Assembly (NCBI GenBank): GCA_963920765.1
Contig: OY987251.1
Span: 498,501-562,500 of the forward strand
Source of the DNA: Ulota crispa
Lineage: Eukaryota; Streptophyta; Bryopsida; Orthotrichales; Orthotrichaceae
Length of the DNA: 64,000 bases
Direction of reading: 5' to 3'
The notes under the pieces were generated by a model, which saw only the letters and a program-made list of their open reading frames with translations, did not search any database and had not been told where the DNA came from. The translations under genes and the position numbers were made by a program. Below are positions 36,571 to 48,772 of this stretch, in pieces (within the stretch, counting starts at the first letter, position 1; every line of letters begins with the position of its first letter).

Positions 36571-39500
36571 TGTCTACCTATGAAGGTGACACCCCTTGTG
36601 TTGTGGACAAGTTCAATGTAGATAACTTCTCTTTGTTCAAATTCAGGATAGAGATCAATCTTGATGAGAATGATCTTTAGTACATTGTGAAGGGTATCAA
36701 GAGTACTCCTTCAAGTGATAGTGACTCCAATGTCATCTTGACCTTCAATAAACATGGGAAGATGGCGTTTTGCATCTTATGCACTCACATAGTAGATGCT
36801 CAAATCCAACAAGTCAAGTCTTACAAATGAGCTGTGGAAGCATGGAAGACCCTTTGTGGCATGTACAAGACCAAGGATTTTGCCAACGTATTGTTCTTGA
36901 GGCACAAGTTCTTCACCATGAAGATGCAAGAGATGGACAATCTTTTCCAACACATGAACAAAGTAGAGACTCTTGTGGACCAACTCAATGCACTTGATGT
37001 ACTCGTGACAGAAGGAAACATTATCATACTCATTATGGAGAGCTTGCCACCATCTTTTGAGAACTTGATTGTAGCTATAGAGACTAAGGTTATGAAGGAG
37101 CTCACCCTTACCTACGTGACCTCTTGGTTGATGCATGAAGTGACAAAGAAGTAGGATCATCAAGTGGTGGCCACAAAAAATGTGGCGTTGGTGGTACGCC
37201 ACAAGAGTACTGAAGACACAAGCAATACACAAGGTGAGCCTCTTATTTGCTTCTATTATGGCAAACCGGACCATTATGTTTGCAATTGTTTTAAATGCAA
37301 GGGTGGACAACGAGAGAAGGCTCAAAAGACTAAGGAGGATGAGAGTGGTAATGATTTTGCTTTCAAGGCTTCTCATGAAGGTCCATTGAGTTTGGATGGT
37401 GACTGAATCATGGATTTGGGAGCCACCATCCACATGTCAATTCATAGAGACCACTTTGACACCTTTGAGGCCATTTGGACAAAGAAAGTGCTCAAGAGTA
37501 ATGATTTGGTGTTCCAAGCCATTAGTAGGGGTTTTATTTTTGTGGATATTATGGTAAAAGGGTGCACCAAGAGGATTTTCTTCAAGAATGTATTGTTTGT
37601 GTCCAAGTTACAAAGCAATCTCTTTTTGGTGAGCAAGATAGTGGAGGGAGGATTGAGTGTGCAATTTGAAGGTAGTGGGTGCCTTGTCAAATCACCCTAT
37701 GGAAAAACGCAGGCATTGGCATTACGTGAGAGCAACTTGTATCTTTTGCAGTGGAAAATTGTGCTTAGAGGTGAAAGTGCACAAATTGCAATTTCAAGCA
37801 AGGAAAGACTGATTTTGTAGCAACGGTGTATGAAGCATTTGTATGTACAAAGCTTGAAGGTTCTTCCAAGCTTGGTGAATAGCCTTGAGCTTCCCAAATT
37901 GTATGGTGATGGCTTGTCTAATGCTTGTGAGAGTTGCATTGAGGGCAAGCAACAACGGCACTCATTTTCAAAAGAGGGTGTGACATGGGCCACCAAGGTG
38001 TTGGGCATTGTGCACTCCCGTGTGTGTGGCCTTATGAAAACTTTGAATGAAGGGAGGTATTTCTTAACCTTCATTGGCAACCTTTTGAAAAAGATGTGGA
38101 TGTACCTTCTCAAGGCCAATAGCAAGTGTTTTGAGCTGTTTAGGGAGTTCAAGGCTTAAGCAGAGAAAGATGCGGCCTATTCCATGAAAGTGTTGCAATT
38201 GGACATTGGCGGAGACTACAACTTTAACCAATTTGGAGCCTATTTGAAGACTCAAAGTATTGTGCACCAAATTTCTATCCCTCACACTCCACAACAAAAT
38301 GGAGTTGCAAAAATAGCCAATTAAATCATTGTGGAGATGGCAATGAGCATGATGTATGGCCAAAAGTTTGGCCTAGAATACTAGGCCAAGGTGGCAAATA
38401 ATGCAATATATATCCGCAATCAGTGCACAATGAGTGCGGTAGATGGTAAGACTTTACAAGAGGCATGGAGTGGGAAGAGGTCATCTATAGTACATATTAA
38501 TGTTTAGATGTATTTCTTATGCCAAGGTCCCCAATACATCAAGGACCAAGCTTAATGTCAAGTCGGTGAGTTGTTTGTTTTTAAGATATTGTGAGGGTTC
38601 CAAAGCCTATAGGCTAATGTGTTTGGAGTCCAAGAAAATCATTTGATGTTGTAATGTGACCTTTTAAGAACATGGAAAGTTGCAAAAGAAATTGGAATTA
38701 GGTCCAAGGGAGTAGTGGAAACTTTGATGTTGTAGATACATCTTCCACGCCTTTGGACAATGACAAAGAGGATGGAGAGGAGGACAACCAGCCTCTTGAT
38801 GATGGAGATGGTAGACATACAGAGGATGTAAGAGTAAGCCAAAGTAATGAAGGCTCCAAGCTTAAGAAGGCACAAGGATTTGTTCCAAGCGCTTAAGTAG
38901 GAAGTAATCAACATGTAATAGGCATGCGGCAATTTACGAAAGTAAGCAAGCCATTGGAGAAGAGGTGAGGAACCACATCTTTTTCTAACCATACTCAAAT
39001 TTAGACTATGCTAATGTGATTTTTGTGCATGACTCCACTACACTTAGAGAGGCTTTGGAGTCTTGGGATGCAAACAAGTGGGAGGCGGCCATGAAGAAGG
39101 AGTATCACTCCCTCTATGCCAACAGCACGTGAGAATTGACCATCTTTCCTCCATCTCGCAAAGTCATAGAATGCAAGTGGGTGTTCAAAACTAAGAAAGA
39201 TGCTACAAGGGAGATTGTGCTCTACAAAACAAGGTTGGTGGCCAGAAGATTCTTTCAAATGCAAGGAGTGAACTTTAAAGAGACATTTATTCTTGTGACC
39301 AAATTTACCACCATACGGTGCATTGTAGTGCTTGGAGCTTCATTTGATTTGGAGATGCACCAAACGGATGTAAAGATGGCCTTCCTCAATTGAGATTTGA
39401 AGAACAATATCTATATGGAGCAATCTAAGGGTTTTGTGCAACGGAGTTATGAGCACTTCAATACAAGCTCACAAAATATTTGTATGAGTTGAAACAAGCA

Positions 39501-40611
39501 TCAAGGACATGGTACCAAAAAATTGATACAAGTCTTTTGGGTTTTGGATTTTGGATTTGTGATGAGTGTGGCAGACCATAGCTTGTATTTTATACAAGTA
39601 GAAGCCTATGTGATACTTGTGCTTGTGTATGTTCATGATTTAATCATTTTCTCAAGCATTGTAAAGACTATGGGTGCATTAAAGGCCAAAGTGGAGGCAA
39701 AGTATGATATGATGGTCTTGGAGGAGTTGTACTATTGCTTTGGATTTGAGTTTGCAAGAGATTAAAGTGCAAAGAGTATCACCATGAGTCAAGCCAAGTA
39801 TGTGGAAGAGATGCTCAAGTGGTTTGACATGGAAGATTTCAAATCCATTGTCACTTTGTTAAACACCAATGTGAAGTTAGAGAAGCTTAGCACGAAGGAT
39901 TACAATGCGGATGCTTCAAGGATGGTGAGTGTGCCTTACAAATCAGCGGTTGGATCCTTAATGTATGCCATGGTGGCAACAAAAGCTGATTTGGCCTTTG
40001 CCATTGGCATGGTGAGTCAACACATGGCAAAGCTAGGTTGGAGCCATTGGATGGCAGTGAAAAAAATCATGAGATACTTCAAAGGCATTTTCTACATGAG
40101 GTTGCAATTGGAAAGGCAGTACATACGTTTGATGAGGTGTTGTGATGCAGATGGGCTGGAAATGCAAATGATAGAAAATCCACTACAAAATACGTGTTGC
40201 GCCTTGGAGTGGGCATGGTGTTGTAGAGTAGCTGAAGCAACTCATGGTGGCTTTATTGATAATAGAGGCTAAATACATGGTGGCTAGCCATTGCACAAGA
40301 GAAGCCATATGGCTAAGGTAATTATTAGAGGGTGTAGGATATGAAGACGTGGAGGGCACCTTAATTTTGTGTGAAAATCAAAGTGCCATAGCTCTTGCCA
40401 AGAACTCAATGTATCATGCAAAGACAAAGCACATCAAAGTGCAACACCTCTTTGTACAAAGGAAAGTTGTGAGGAAAATCATCACATTGGAATATTGTTC
40501 AATGGAGGACATGTTGGCGGAGGTGATGACAAAGACATTAGCAAGGAATAGGCATGAGCATTTGATGAGAATCATGAGCATGTGAGACTTTGGCCATTTG
40601 CAAAGTGGGAG

Positions 40612-40895
40612 TGTTGAAAGTTTAAATTAAGGCATCTGGAGTTTGTTCTAGGCCAAAGTAGATTGCTAAAAGTGAGTCTAGCATTAGAAACAAAGCATGT
40701 GGTAGAAACCGCCTTTCAAAGAGGAAAAATTTGTATGGGCAATTTTATCCCATGTAGTTTGATGAAGAGGTGAAACCATAGATGAGAATATAGATAAGAG
40801 TGTTAGAAAACACTCTCATCTCTTCCATGTGTATGTTATGCATTTGAGGAATCCATGTGTGCCTTTGCTCTCCAATCTTCCCTATGGTTTCAATA
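40612..40895 (+). repeat. 3' LTR of the copia fossil (284 bp)
   Basis: Begins TGTTGAAAG just after the polypurine stretch and ends TTTCAATA. It has the same length as the 5' LTR. A third member of the family is the solo LTR at 28772-29054. Confidence 0.93.
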
Positions 40896-40978
40896 GTTGT
40901 TTTGTCTCTATTCCTTTCCACACTTCACGTTGTTGGATTCTCCGATTTTGAGTGTAAGATCTTGTGGACATTGAACAA

Positions 40979-41960
40979 CATGGCTGCACAACTTGTTGAA
41001 AGGGCTACTACCAACGATACACGGAAGGCCACAAAAGAATGGAACTCTTGGTTGCCTTTAGAGAGTAATCATAGTAAAAGCGTGAATTTAAAAACATGTG
41101 TTTTTTGCGGCTAGAATTATGTCTTTGTATGGAAAAGGGCTCTCATGTACTTTGAATATGGCAGCAATCTTTCTTCCAATTGTTCTAAACGTGCTCCAAG
41201 GTTGGTGGTGGAGAAATTCAAGAATTGTTAAGGGATTGTTTAAAAAGAAATGTTCTATTTGGACATGTTTTGGTTGAGTGAAGAAGGTGACGGTATTGCT
41301 GAGTCAGCGGCCAAGCCCACAGCAAACCATGTAGTGGTTTTGTCACAGGAAGAATCCGCAAATCTTGTAAGTTCAGAGGAAGTATGCCCTTCTAATCTAG
41401 ATTCAGTGGATTTTATTCCAGCATCAGCTGAGAGAAGGAGGTTTACTCCTTCTAGTTCTTGCCATATGAGCATGGATAAAGCATTATAGGTGGGTGTCAA
41501 GTAGAAGTTGGATATGATGGGGCCGTTTTGTTTCTACTAGGCAAACATTATTTTCAATGACGTGCGACATCTAGCTTTCATGAAGGCAATAAAAGAAACA
41601 ACGGCGTCCGGTTTGATGTATCAACTGCCATCATATAATGCTATGCGCACTAAAATGATAGATACAAAGAAGGATGCAATTTCAAAAATGGTGTTGGAGC
41701 GGACGAAGTAGTGTATTGAGTTGTATGAAGCAACCATTTGTTTGGACAGAGGGTTTGATACCAACTTATGCCCGTAATTAAACCTAATGCTTGTATGTCC
41801 AGCCGGCGATGTATTTTTGGGATGTGTTGACACCATCAGAGCAAAAAGGGACATTGCGTGTATAACAAGTTTGATGGCAAAATGCTTAAAGGAAGTTGGC
41901 CTTTAAAGCGTGGTCCAACTATGTATTGACAATGCGGCAGTGGAGTGAAAGCACACTACG
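40979..41960 (+). pseudogene. hAT transposase relic (zinc finger + DUF659 region)
   Basis: Starts at the ATG at 40979 (MAAQLVERATTNDTR). A CVFCG half-finger near 41100 and a following ALMYFEYGS...CSKRAP block have the spacing of a BED-type finger, with the His positions altered. After an acidic linker (41250-41490) comes a DUF659-like region: NIIFNDVRHLAFMKAI (~41540), YQLPSYNAMRTKMI, ICLDRGFDTNLCP, LMLVCPAGDVFLG (~41790) and VQLCIDNAA (~41915). In intact relatives the catalytic region and the C-terminal dimerisation domain follow; here similarity stops at about 41960. Several in-frame stops (near 41115, 41228, 41487, 41710 and 41776) show it is dead. Terminal inverted repeats were not found. 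Confidence 0.8.
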
Positions 41961-43820
41961 GTCACCCCTCCAAAGGTCCAAAAATTGGTACAAAATGTAC
42001 ATTTTTGGTACAAAAGTTACACATTTTGAAACTAAATGGAGCCAAAACATCAATTTTAACCAAAATGCAATGGTGGCCCATCTCAACAACAACGCTTTCT
42101 ATCAGACAATCCAAAGAAAAAACTTTAAAAACCAATTTAAGGTCAATAATTGGCCTTCATACTAAAATTACACATGTGTTAGGATATTTCCTTATGTAGA
42201 CTCTAAAGCACTCATTAAATGTCTAGTCTAAGTACCTAAACACAAGAGCATTGGATTTAGCTTTTTGAATTGTGAAAATCATTATATTTCTTTGTACTTG
42301 CATTAATTTGTAATGTATAGATTTCCAAAAAAATAACTACAGCTTCCCTTAAATGCTTCTAATATATATGAAAAAAATGCATGTGATGATTGTATATACT
42401 TCAATTTCAATATTAAAAAGGCCCTAAAGATACACTCATGTATTTAGTATCTAATTCAATTAGAATGATATAAGCAATTTGTATATTCAAACCCTCAAAA
42501 TAACAATATTCAAAATACATCTCTATAAGGAGACATCAAGAGTAAATTTAATATCAAAAACTTAAAGTGTATTAAACATGTTATATTTACAAAACAAACA
42601 TGTCTGCTCTAATGTGCTCAAGGGATTTTTAATTCTTCAATTATATTTCAATTTGACAATTATAAAACTAATCAATTCAATTCAGGTGCATAAAATACAT
42701 GCTTGATGAATTACTTTTATATTATTGTTGTAGTATATTAAAACACTTTACATATTTATGAAATAGAAAATTGTCATAGGCTTGAACTTATGCAGTAAAG
42801 TTTTGATATTTTCATATTGTTACATTGTATGTGTTCAAGTGGTTGTTATAATAATTTTCTACTAGTAGTATGAAATATTAGTATTTTATGTATCTTAGAA
42901 AATGTATAAATTAGGTATGAGTACTTTTAGCTCATAAAGGACTGGGCTTTTGTTTTGACAAACAATACTCATGACTCCCATGTTTGTAGCAAATAGTGGG
43001 AGTGTTTAAAAAGTGGCATTTTTGCATATCTAACCGTGCAATTTTATAATAGATTTTAAGAAGATTGAGGGAAATAAAATTCAAAGTTCTGTACTACACA
43101 AATTTTTTGATATTTATGTTCAAACTCTTGAAAACAAAAAAATTGCACCTTGCATGACTAAATTAATTGCATTCAAATTTTCTACATTTAAAATTTTTAA
43201 ACTTAAATTTGAAAGTTCTAATTTATGTCTTATGGAAGGTTGAGTTGATGTTATTAAAAAACAAATCTAAACTAAAAATATGTACTTTTTTGTCTTAAAT
43301 AGAACATTGTATAGAAGTACATCTGAGATTGAAGAACAAAATTTGTAATTGTTATTAACTTTACAATGAAATCAAAATACAATAACTCCAAGGTCAATAG
43401 TGTAATTGTGAATAAACTCCTTGCTTTTTAACAATGTATTACAAAAATAAGTCAACATTGCATTCAAAAATAAAGTTTAAAAGTTATTTAGCCAAGAAGA
43501 TGCCTAAATTGCTCATTTTCCAACAGTGTCCATCACCTTGTACTAATAAGTTGTAATAGATTGAATTGGAGCTTCAGATTTAGAGAAAATTACATCTTTT
43601 CACAAAAAATAGTACAATAATAGAATTGAAATTATTGGAAAAATAAATTATATTTGCTTTGCCTAAGTCAATGCTTACCTAGACATTAGTTTTGCTCTTG
43701 AGCAAAACTTGAAATTTGAAATATAAACTATACTCACTAAAATAGAATTTATTTTTGTTATCTAAACCTTCATCTTGCATGACATGCAATCCCTTCATTA
43801 TACTTACCAACATATTACTA
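41961..43820. other. AT-rich spacer, nothing recognised
   Basis: After a short stretch with GGTACAAAA.GTACA repeats (41985-42020) the sequence is AT-rich and stop-dense, with no coding pattern and no element ends noticed. Confidence 0.55.
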
Positions 43821-43821
43821 A

Positions 43822-44835
43822 CTTGCACTGATGTTCTTAACCTTGTAAACCCACACGTGGTTAGAGATAGAGCGGTACAATGAAAGTCAGACCTACCCCT
43901 CTATATAATTTCTACAATACCGTCCAAGCGTTGAAGTCCACAAACGCTTTGTAACTACCCAACACAAACTCTCCCCCTTTGCTTTCAAACCCGTCTTTTT
44001 GAGTTTTCAATTCTCCTAAATCTTCATCTTTAAGAGAAACTAGAAACCAAATTCCAAAAGCATAGGAATTGTTATCTCTATCACCATGAAGTAAATTGTA
44101 AAAATTACTTGTGATATACATTAGGAAACTACCAAAAGAACCTTATGCTTTACAAATATCATTAAATTCAAGTTTTTCTAATGCGGGAACTTCCACCTTC
44201 AGCATCTCATTCCTTGTACCATTAACAAAGTACGGTGATATTGTGGAAACTTTTTTACCATATACAGAAGAAACCACTGATATCAAAATCTATTGATGTG
44301 CCTAATTTGTAATAGCCAAAACATCACGCTGTTCATTCTTATTTGGACAATATTGTTATAATGACATACCTTTGTCTGTTCCTGCATGTTATATAGCAAT
44401 AAGATTCAAGTTATAACGAATTTTTTGGAATATCAAATAAAAAATATATAAGATTAACAATAAACATATTCTAAATCAATAAAACCAAAATTGAAAGAAA
44501 AATATAGCCTTAATTTCCAACCAACCGCATACATGTCTCCGTTCAATTGTGCCCAATTGCAATCCACGTAACTAGCTCCTTTTTATACACCCATAAGGGT
44601 TTTAGTTTAATTCTTGTACTCCTCAAGTTCAACATTGTTCGTCTTATCAAAATGGCAAAATCTTACTACCAACACAATCTCCTTGGAGGATTGATCTTGA
44701 ATCACCGTGGTGCCCCTATGAATCCAATGAAAATCCTTTGGAACTTTGCATAAATACTTACCATCAAGATTTTCTTTTATTTTTTGCCATTGAATATTAA
44801 ATGCCCATACAATATATAAAAACTATTTATTAATG
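43822..44835 (-). pseudogene. TET/JBP-like 2-oxoglutarate/Fe(II) dioxygenase relic
   Basis: On the minus strand the fold's signatures occur in order. First, HWIHRGTTVIQDQSSKEIV and LVVRFCHFDKTN (~44620-44720, the N-terminal strands). Then NGDMYAVGW (~44518-44545), PYFVNGTRNEMLKVEVPALE (~44170-44235) and SNFYNLLHGDRDNNSYAFGIW (44058-44121 region), where HGD fits the iron-binding HxD. Then KGGEFVLGSY, DGIVEII followed by RG, and DFHCT (43874-43888), which fits the distal iron ligand His, with CGFTRL after it supplying a candidate 2OG-binding Arg. Intron-like signals occur (an AG acceptor near 44400 before GAACAGACAAAG and GTATGT). A frame change near 43925 and a few stops, including one where W is expected, indicate a dead copy. 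Family members oxidise methylated bases in nucleic acids, or are suspected to; substrate here is unknown. Confidence 0.7.
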
Positions 44836-45041
44836 TAAGTCAAAAATATAATATACCATCAATAACTACAATAATAAAAATCATTAGAAAAAATTAAAAA
44901 CTATACTTCAAATTAAAAACTATAGTCTTTTCAACATAAAATCCAAGAACTAAAGAATTGGAAATCAGAACTATTAAAAAAACAATGAAATGGAAAAATT
45001 ACAAATTCAAGGTATTCAAATGGAAAAGATATGAAACTCAC

Positions 45042-45150
45042 CTTTTACTTTCATTCAAATATCTTGACATTCTCAGAAAAACTTTTTCTTCTTTGAAGCT
45101 TTTACGTATGCCTTCTAGGCTTTTTTTTTCTTTTCTTGGATTTCAATAGG
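45042..45150 (-). other. Possible upstream lysine-rich exon
   Basis: On the minus strand a Lys-rich stretch (EIQEKKKK, YVKASKKKK) is followed by a consensus 5' splice site, AAAAG/GTGAGT, at 45041. It lies 200-300 bases upstream of the dioxygenase relic and could be its basic N-terminal exon, but it contains stops and the AT-rich context makes Lys runs common. Confidence 0.25.
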
Positions 45151-45261
45151 ATTTTGCAAATACAACATATTTAATACCTCTATAACAAATCAAAAAAATA
45201 TCAAATTACTGAAATCTATAATTTTTCACCTTTATCACAAACAACTCATATTCAAAGATTG

Positions 45262-46210
45262 GTTGATATTTTGTTGCATATGGATTCTAAGAATGATTTA
45301 AATAACCTTAAAGGCCAATATTGCTCTATTATTTGTGGAATCAAGTTTGAATACCCAATCCTAATTTTATTATATTATTATTTTGTTGCATATGGATTCC
45401 TAAAATGATTCCCAAAAAACTTAAAAGCCAATATTGCCTTATTGCTTTTTGAATCAAGTTTGATAACCTAACCCTAATTTTAGCTTGATAATCTCTACCT
45501 TATGGATTCCAAGAATGATACACAAAACCTTAAGGGCCAATACTGCCCTATTATTTGTGGAATCAAGTTTGAATACTCAACCATAGTTTTGGATTAATGT
45601 TTTGTTGCATATGGATTCCTAAATTGATTTCCAAAAAACTTAACCTAACTCTAATTTTAGTTTGGTATTTTAATGTATATGGATTCTTAAAATGATTCTT
45701 GAAAAACTTAACATAACCCTAATTTTAGTTTGATATTTTGTTGCATATAGATTCCTAAAATGATTCCCACAAAAAATAACCTAACTCTAATTTTAGTTTG
45801 ATATTTTGATGCTTATGGATTCCAAGAATGATTCACAAAATCTTAAGGGCCAATATTGTCCTATGTTGGTGTAATTAGGTTTGACTACTCAACTTTAGTT
45901 TTGGTTTAGTATTTTGTTGCATATGAATTCCTAAAATGATTATCAAAAAACTTAAAGATCAATATTGCATTATTGCTTTTTGAGTCAGATTTGATAACCT
46001 AACCCTAATTTTAGTTTGATATTTTGTTGCTTATGGATTCCAAGAATGATTCACTAAACCTTAAGAGCCAGTATTGCCCTATTGTTTGTGGAATCAAATT
46101 TGAATATCCAACCTTAGTTTTAGTTTAATATTTTGTTGCTTATGGATTCCTAACTTGATTTCCAAAAAACTTAAAGGCCAATATTACCCTATTGCTTTTT
46201 GAATATAGTG
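45262..46210 (+). repeat. Tandem array of ten ~110/68-bp units, two alternating types
   Basis: The anchor TATGGATTC recurs at 45281, 45393, 45503, 45612, 45680, 45749, 45817, 45924, 46034 and 46143. Most spacings are 107-112 bases, and three successive ones are 68-69. Type A units contain CCAAGAATGATTCAC and end in TTGAATACTCAACC. Type B units contain CCTAAAATGATTCCC and end in CTAACCCTAATTTTAG. The order is A-B-A-B(short)-B(short)-B(short)-A-B-A-B, a dimeric higher-order repeat with a shortened B unit triplicated. Confidence 0.9.
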
Positions 46211-46370
46211 GGAATACCATACTACCAAATAAAACAAGTTTTGCTTTATTCAACTAATACAATAAAATTTAAAAAGAAAATATGTTTCTAAATATATTCC
46301 TAATAGTTCCAAGGAATAATAGTAAGGTTTTGTTAAGGTCATTGGAATAATTATTGAAACAAACAAGTAC

Positions 46371-46430
46371 CAGGTGTTGCCAATACCAACGTTGCCATCG
46401 ACCAATGATTCCATTCTTGATTTGCAATCT
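46371..46430 (-). other. Possible 60-bp exon
   Basis: On the minus strand a pyrimidine-rich tract ends TTTGACAG at 46431 (acceptor). GT follows 60 bases later at 46370 (ACCTG/GTACTT). The 20-codon interior is open in more than one frame. It could belong to a gene extending toward the dioxygenase relic; evidence is splice-like signals only. Confidence 0.2.
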
Positions 46431-46486
46431 CTGTCAAAAGAAAAATCATACAAAAGTACAATACAAAAATCACAACCATTACTCAT

Positions 46487-47734
46487 ACTTAAAAATACTT
46501 CTCAAATTCCAACCTTTGACAATTAGCCCCAATGCAATCTTAGAAACAAAGAACATATTGCAAACTCACACAGAATTTAATGAAACGCACATTCGGATTA
46601 AACTTTGAAAGTTTAGTCCTTGGATGTTTAAATAGAATTACTCCCATGCTTGTATAATACAACAAGTCCTTGTGAAATCAAAATAGGACTTAACCCTAAT
46701 TTTCTACTATAGCAGATGAGTAGAAATCTGTTTTTTCTACAATATCAAGATTAACTTTAGTTTTGAATAGGTAGTATTATGCAAAATTGTTCAAGGCTTG
46801 AATGAATACTATGTTTGGCCATATGAACTACTTTATGTATGCATGTGGAAAAAGTGAAATAATAATGGGCACACTTATTTTAGCAAGGAGTCATGTAGTT
46901 TACAAATCATCATTCATTTATCGCCACAGAAATTAATATTGTTTTCCAAAAAATGACAATGAGCGGACCATGCAGCCATGCAGATGTGTCTACACAAATG
47001 TCCTACAATTGTAGAGGATTTGTTTACTGGATAGAAGCGCCGGCAATTGTAAAAAAATGCATTTGACAAAGCTTGGGACAAATATGTCTTATTTCCTAGA
47101 AAACTCAAGCAGTAATTCTAAATAAACCAAATATGAGACTTTGAGAAAGAAGGTTGAGAAATGATGCAAAGTATGAAGCTTGTGTTTGTCAATTTTGCCA
47201 AGAGGATATGGGCCTCATCCATGTCCATCCTAACAACAAAACAAACAATTGTTTTAGTTAGCAAAGATGCATGAGGTGTCTTCAACCTTAAATTGCTTGT
47301 TATAGCTTTCACAAGGTTTAAAAGAGACAACAAAGCATCAAAATTTATAAACAAGACATCAAGATTATAAAGTAAGATAACCTTGGTGGCATTTTGAGTA
47401 GAGGCCATGATTGCCATTTACTTCAATGGTCTCCAGAACTAGCTTGCACCACGGGCGTGCGTGTTGTAGGCCGGTGAATAAGGAAAATGAAGTATGGCTT
47501 CTAAGTAGGCTTAGCTATCAGCCAAGATCAGCATTGGTAATGCCAATGCAGACTTGGATATACAAGTGAAGCCAAGAAGAGGAGTGGGAATTATCCCACA
47601 TATTTTTAAAGGAAAGTTCACATCTAATTGCAGTTGTAGTGCATGTTTAGCATGTGTTAATTAAAAGCATGGTGGTAGAACTGCAAGTAAAGTAGTGGTT
47701 TCAACATCATTTATAGACTAAAAGATTATAAGAT
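46487..47734. other. AT-rich spacer, one unassigned open frame
   Basis: The longest frame is 47118-47417, minus, 99 codons, hydrophobic with no motif or homologous block elsewhere in the window. I do not claim it as a gene. Confidence 0.5.
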
Positions 47735-48515
47735 TTTGATCATGACGGTGTTAAAACTATGAAAGTGATTTGAAATCTTCTATTTGTCTTTGCACATCTC
47801 AAATTTGAAATTGAGGATACCAAATGAAGATGAGCATGTGAAGTACAACATGCACAACCCTAATCAATTACGGCCTCTCAAAATCTATTCTACAACTACT
47901 TTAGTTAAAATTTCAATGTGATTATTTCTCCAAGTTCAAGTGTACTTGAGGCTCATTTCCAAGAGCCATCAATAGTAGAAAGTGAAAATTTACAATGGAC
48001 ATCTTTGCACAAAATTTTGATTAGACAAATCATAATCATTCACTTTCAAGATCATATTTTTGATATTTAATCTCTAGATGCCCAAGGCACCCAAATTGGG
48101 TGCTTGCAAAACTTTGAAGTCAAACAAAATCTTATCAAATCACTATTATTTCTTTTGGAAACAAGTTTGTTTTGAAGTCTATTTTTAGCATCAAAAATTT
48201 GACTTTGAAAATGAATGTTTATGATTTTTCTATTCAAGATTTTGTGCAAGGGTGTCCTCTGCAATCTTGAGTTTTCTATTGTTGGAAGATCTAGAAAATA
48301 AGCCTCAAATGCACTAGAGCTTGGTGAAAAAACCCCATTAAAAATCCATTTAAAAAGAATGTAGGAGTAGATTTTAAAAGCCCTAAATTGGTTGAGGTTA
48401 AACAAGTAATGACCAAAAACCTCATATTTTTTTGATGACCAACTTTTTAGATTTGACATGTGAAATGAGGATTAGAAAACTTCAAGTCACTTTTGTAGTT
48501 TTAACATCCTTATTT
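47735..48515. mobile_element. Large foldback element, ~320-bp arms
   Basis: The left arm (about 47735-48060) and right arm (about 48205-48515) are inverted copies. For example, TTGATTAGACAAATCATAA on the left pairs with TTATGATTTTTCTATTCAA on the right, and TAAAACTATGAAAGTGA with TCACTTTTGTAGTTTTA. The loop is about 140 bases. A third copy of the left arm in the same direction lies at 49670-49960. No coding capacity is seen; frames on both strands mirror the palindrome. Confidence 0.75.
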
Positions 48516-48540
48516 TTAAACATTAATCCATTTGTAGTGA

Positions 48541-48594
48541 GTTGCCCAAAATGTCTATGTTGCCAAAAACAAGTGTTTAGGGCTTTAGGGGTTA
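48541..48594 (+). mobile_element. Terminal scrap of a TTAA element (copy H)
   Basis: GCCCAAAATGTCTATGTTGCC followed by GGGCTTTAGGGGTTAA matches the right-hand terminus of the family. It lies just outside the foldback's right arm. Confidence 0.55.
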
Positions 48595-48772
48595 ACATTA
48601 CAAATATCTTCTTCTAGCATTGTAGATTTTGAGCTTGAATTTTTCTAATTGAATAATTCAATAGAAAAATGTTAAAAAGAATTGTTACATATTGTTAATT
48701 TTGCTTACTGAAATATTTGCTTTGTTGATTATTACCATGTTTTAATTTTAGCTTAAATTGGCTAATTATGGT

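Larger units (their letters stand above)
35384..40895 (+). mobile_element. Ty1-copia LTR retrotransposon, broken fossil
   Basis: 5.5 kb, both LTRs present. Domain order is that of Ty1-copia: gag from about 36571 with a CCHC-type knuckle near 37246-37290, aspartic protease region near 37408, integrase region about 37830-38350, reverse transcriptase about 39040-39800, and RNase H about 40275-40583. A polypurine stretch (CAAAGTGGGAG) directly precedes the 3' LTR. The two LTRs differ at roughly 12% of positions by eye, so the insertion is old. The coding region is broken in about a dozen or more places. The flanks GTGGC and GTTGT may be a worn target duplication. Confidence 0.95.

Noticed and set aside
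36777-37433. A 218-codon open frame on the minus strand
   Set aside because: It is exactly antisense to the gag region of the copia fossil, is rich in Leu/Ser/His from reverse reading, and has no motif. Treated as a shadow.
43822-44835. Reading the dioxygenase relic as a functional gene
   Set aside because: Stops occur inside conserved blocks and the C-terminal motif lies in a different frame with no convincing intron between, so it is better called a relic.
47118-47417. 99-codon minus-strand hydrophobic open frame
   Set aside because: No motif, no neighbouring coding block, no homologous segment in the window; within chance for this composition.
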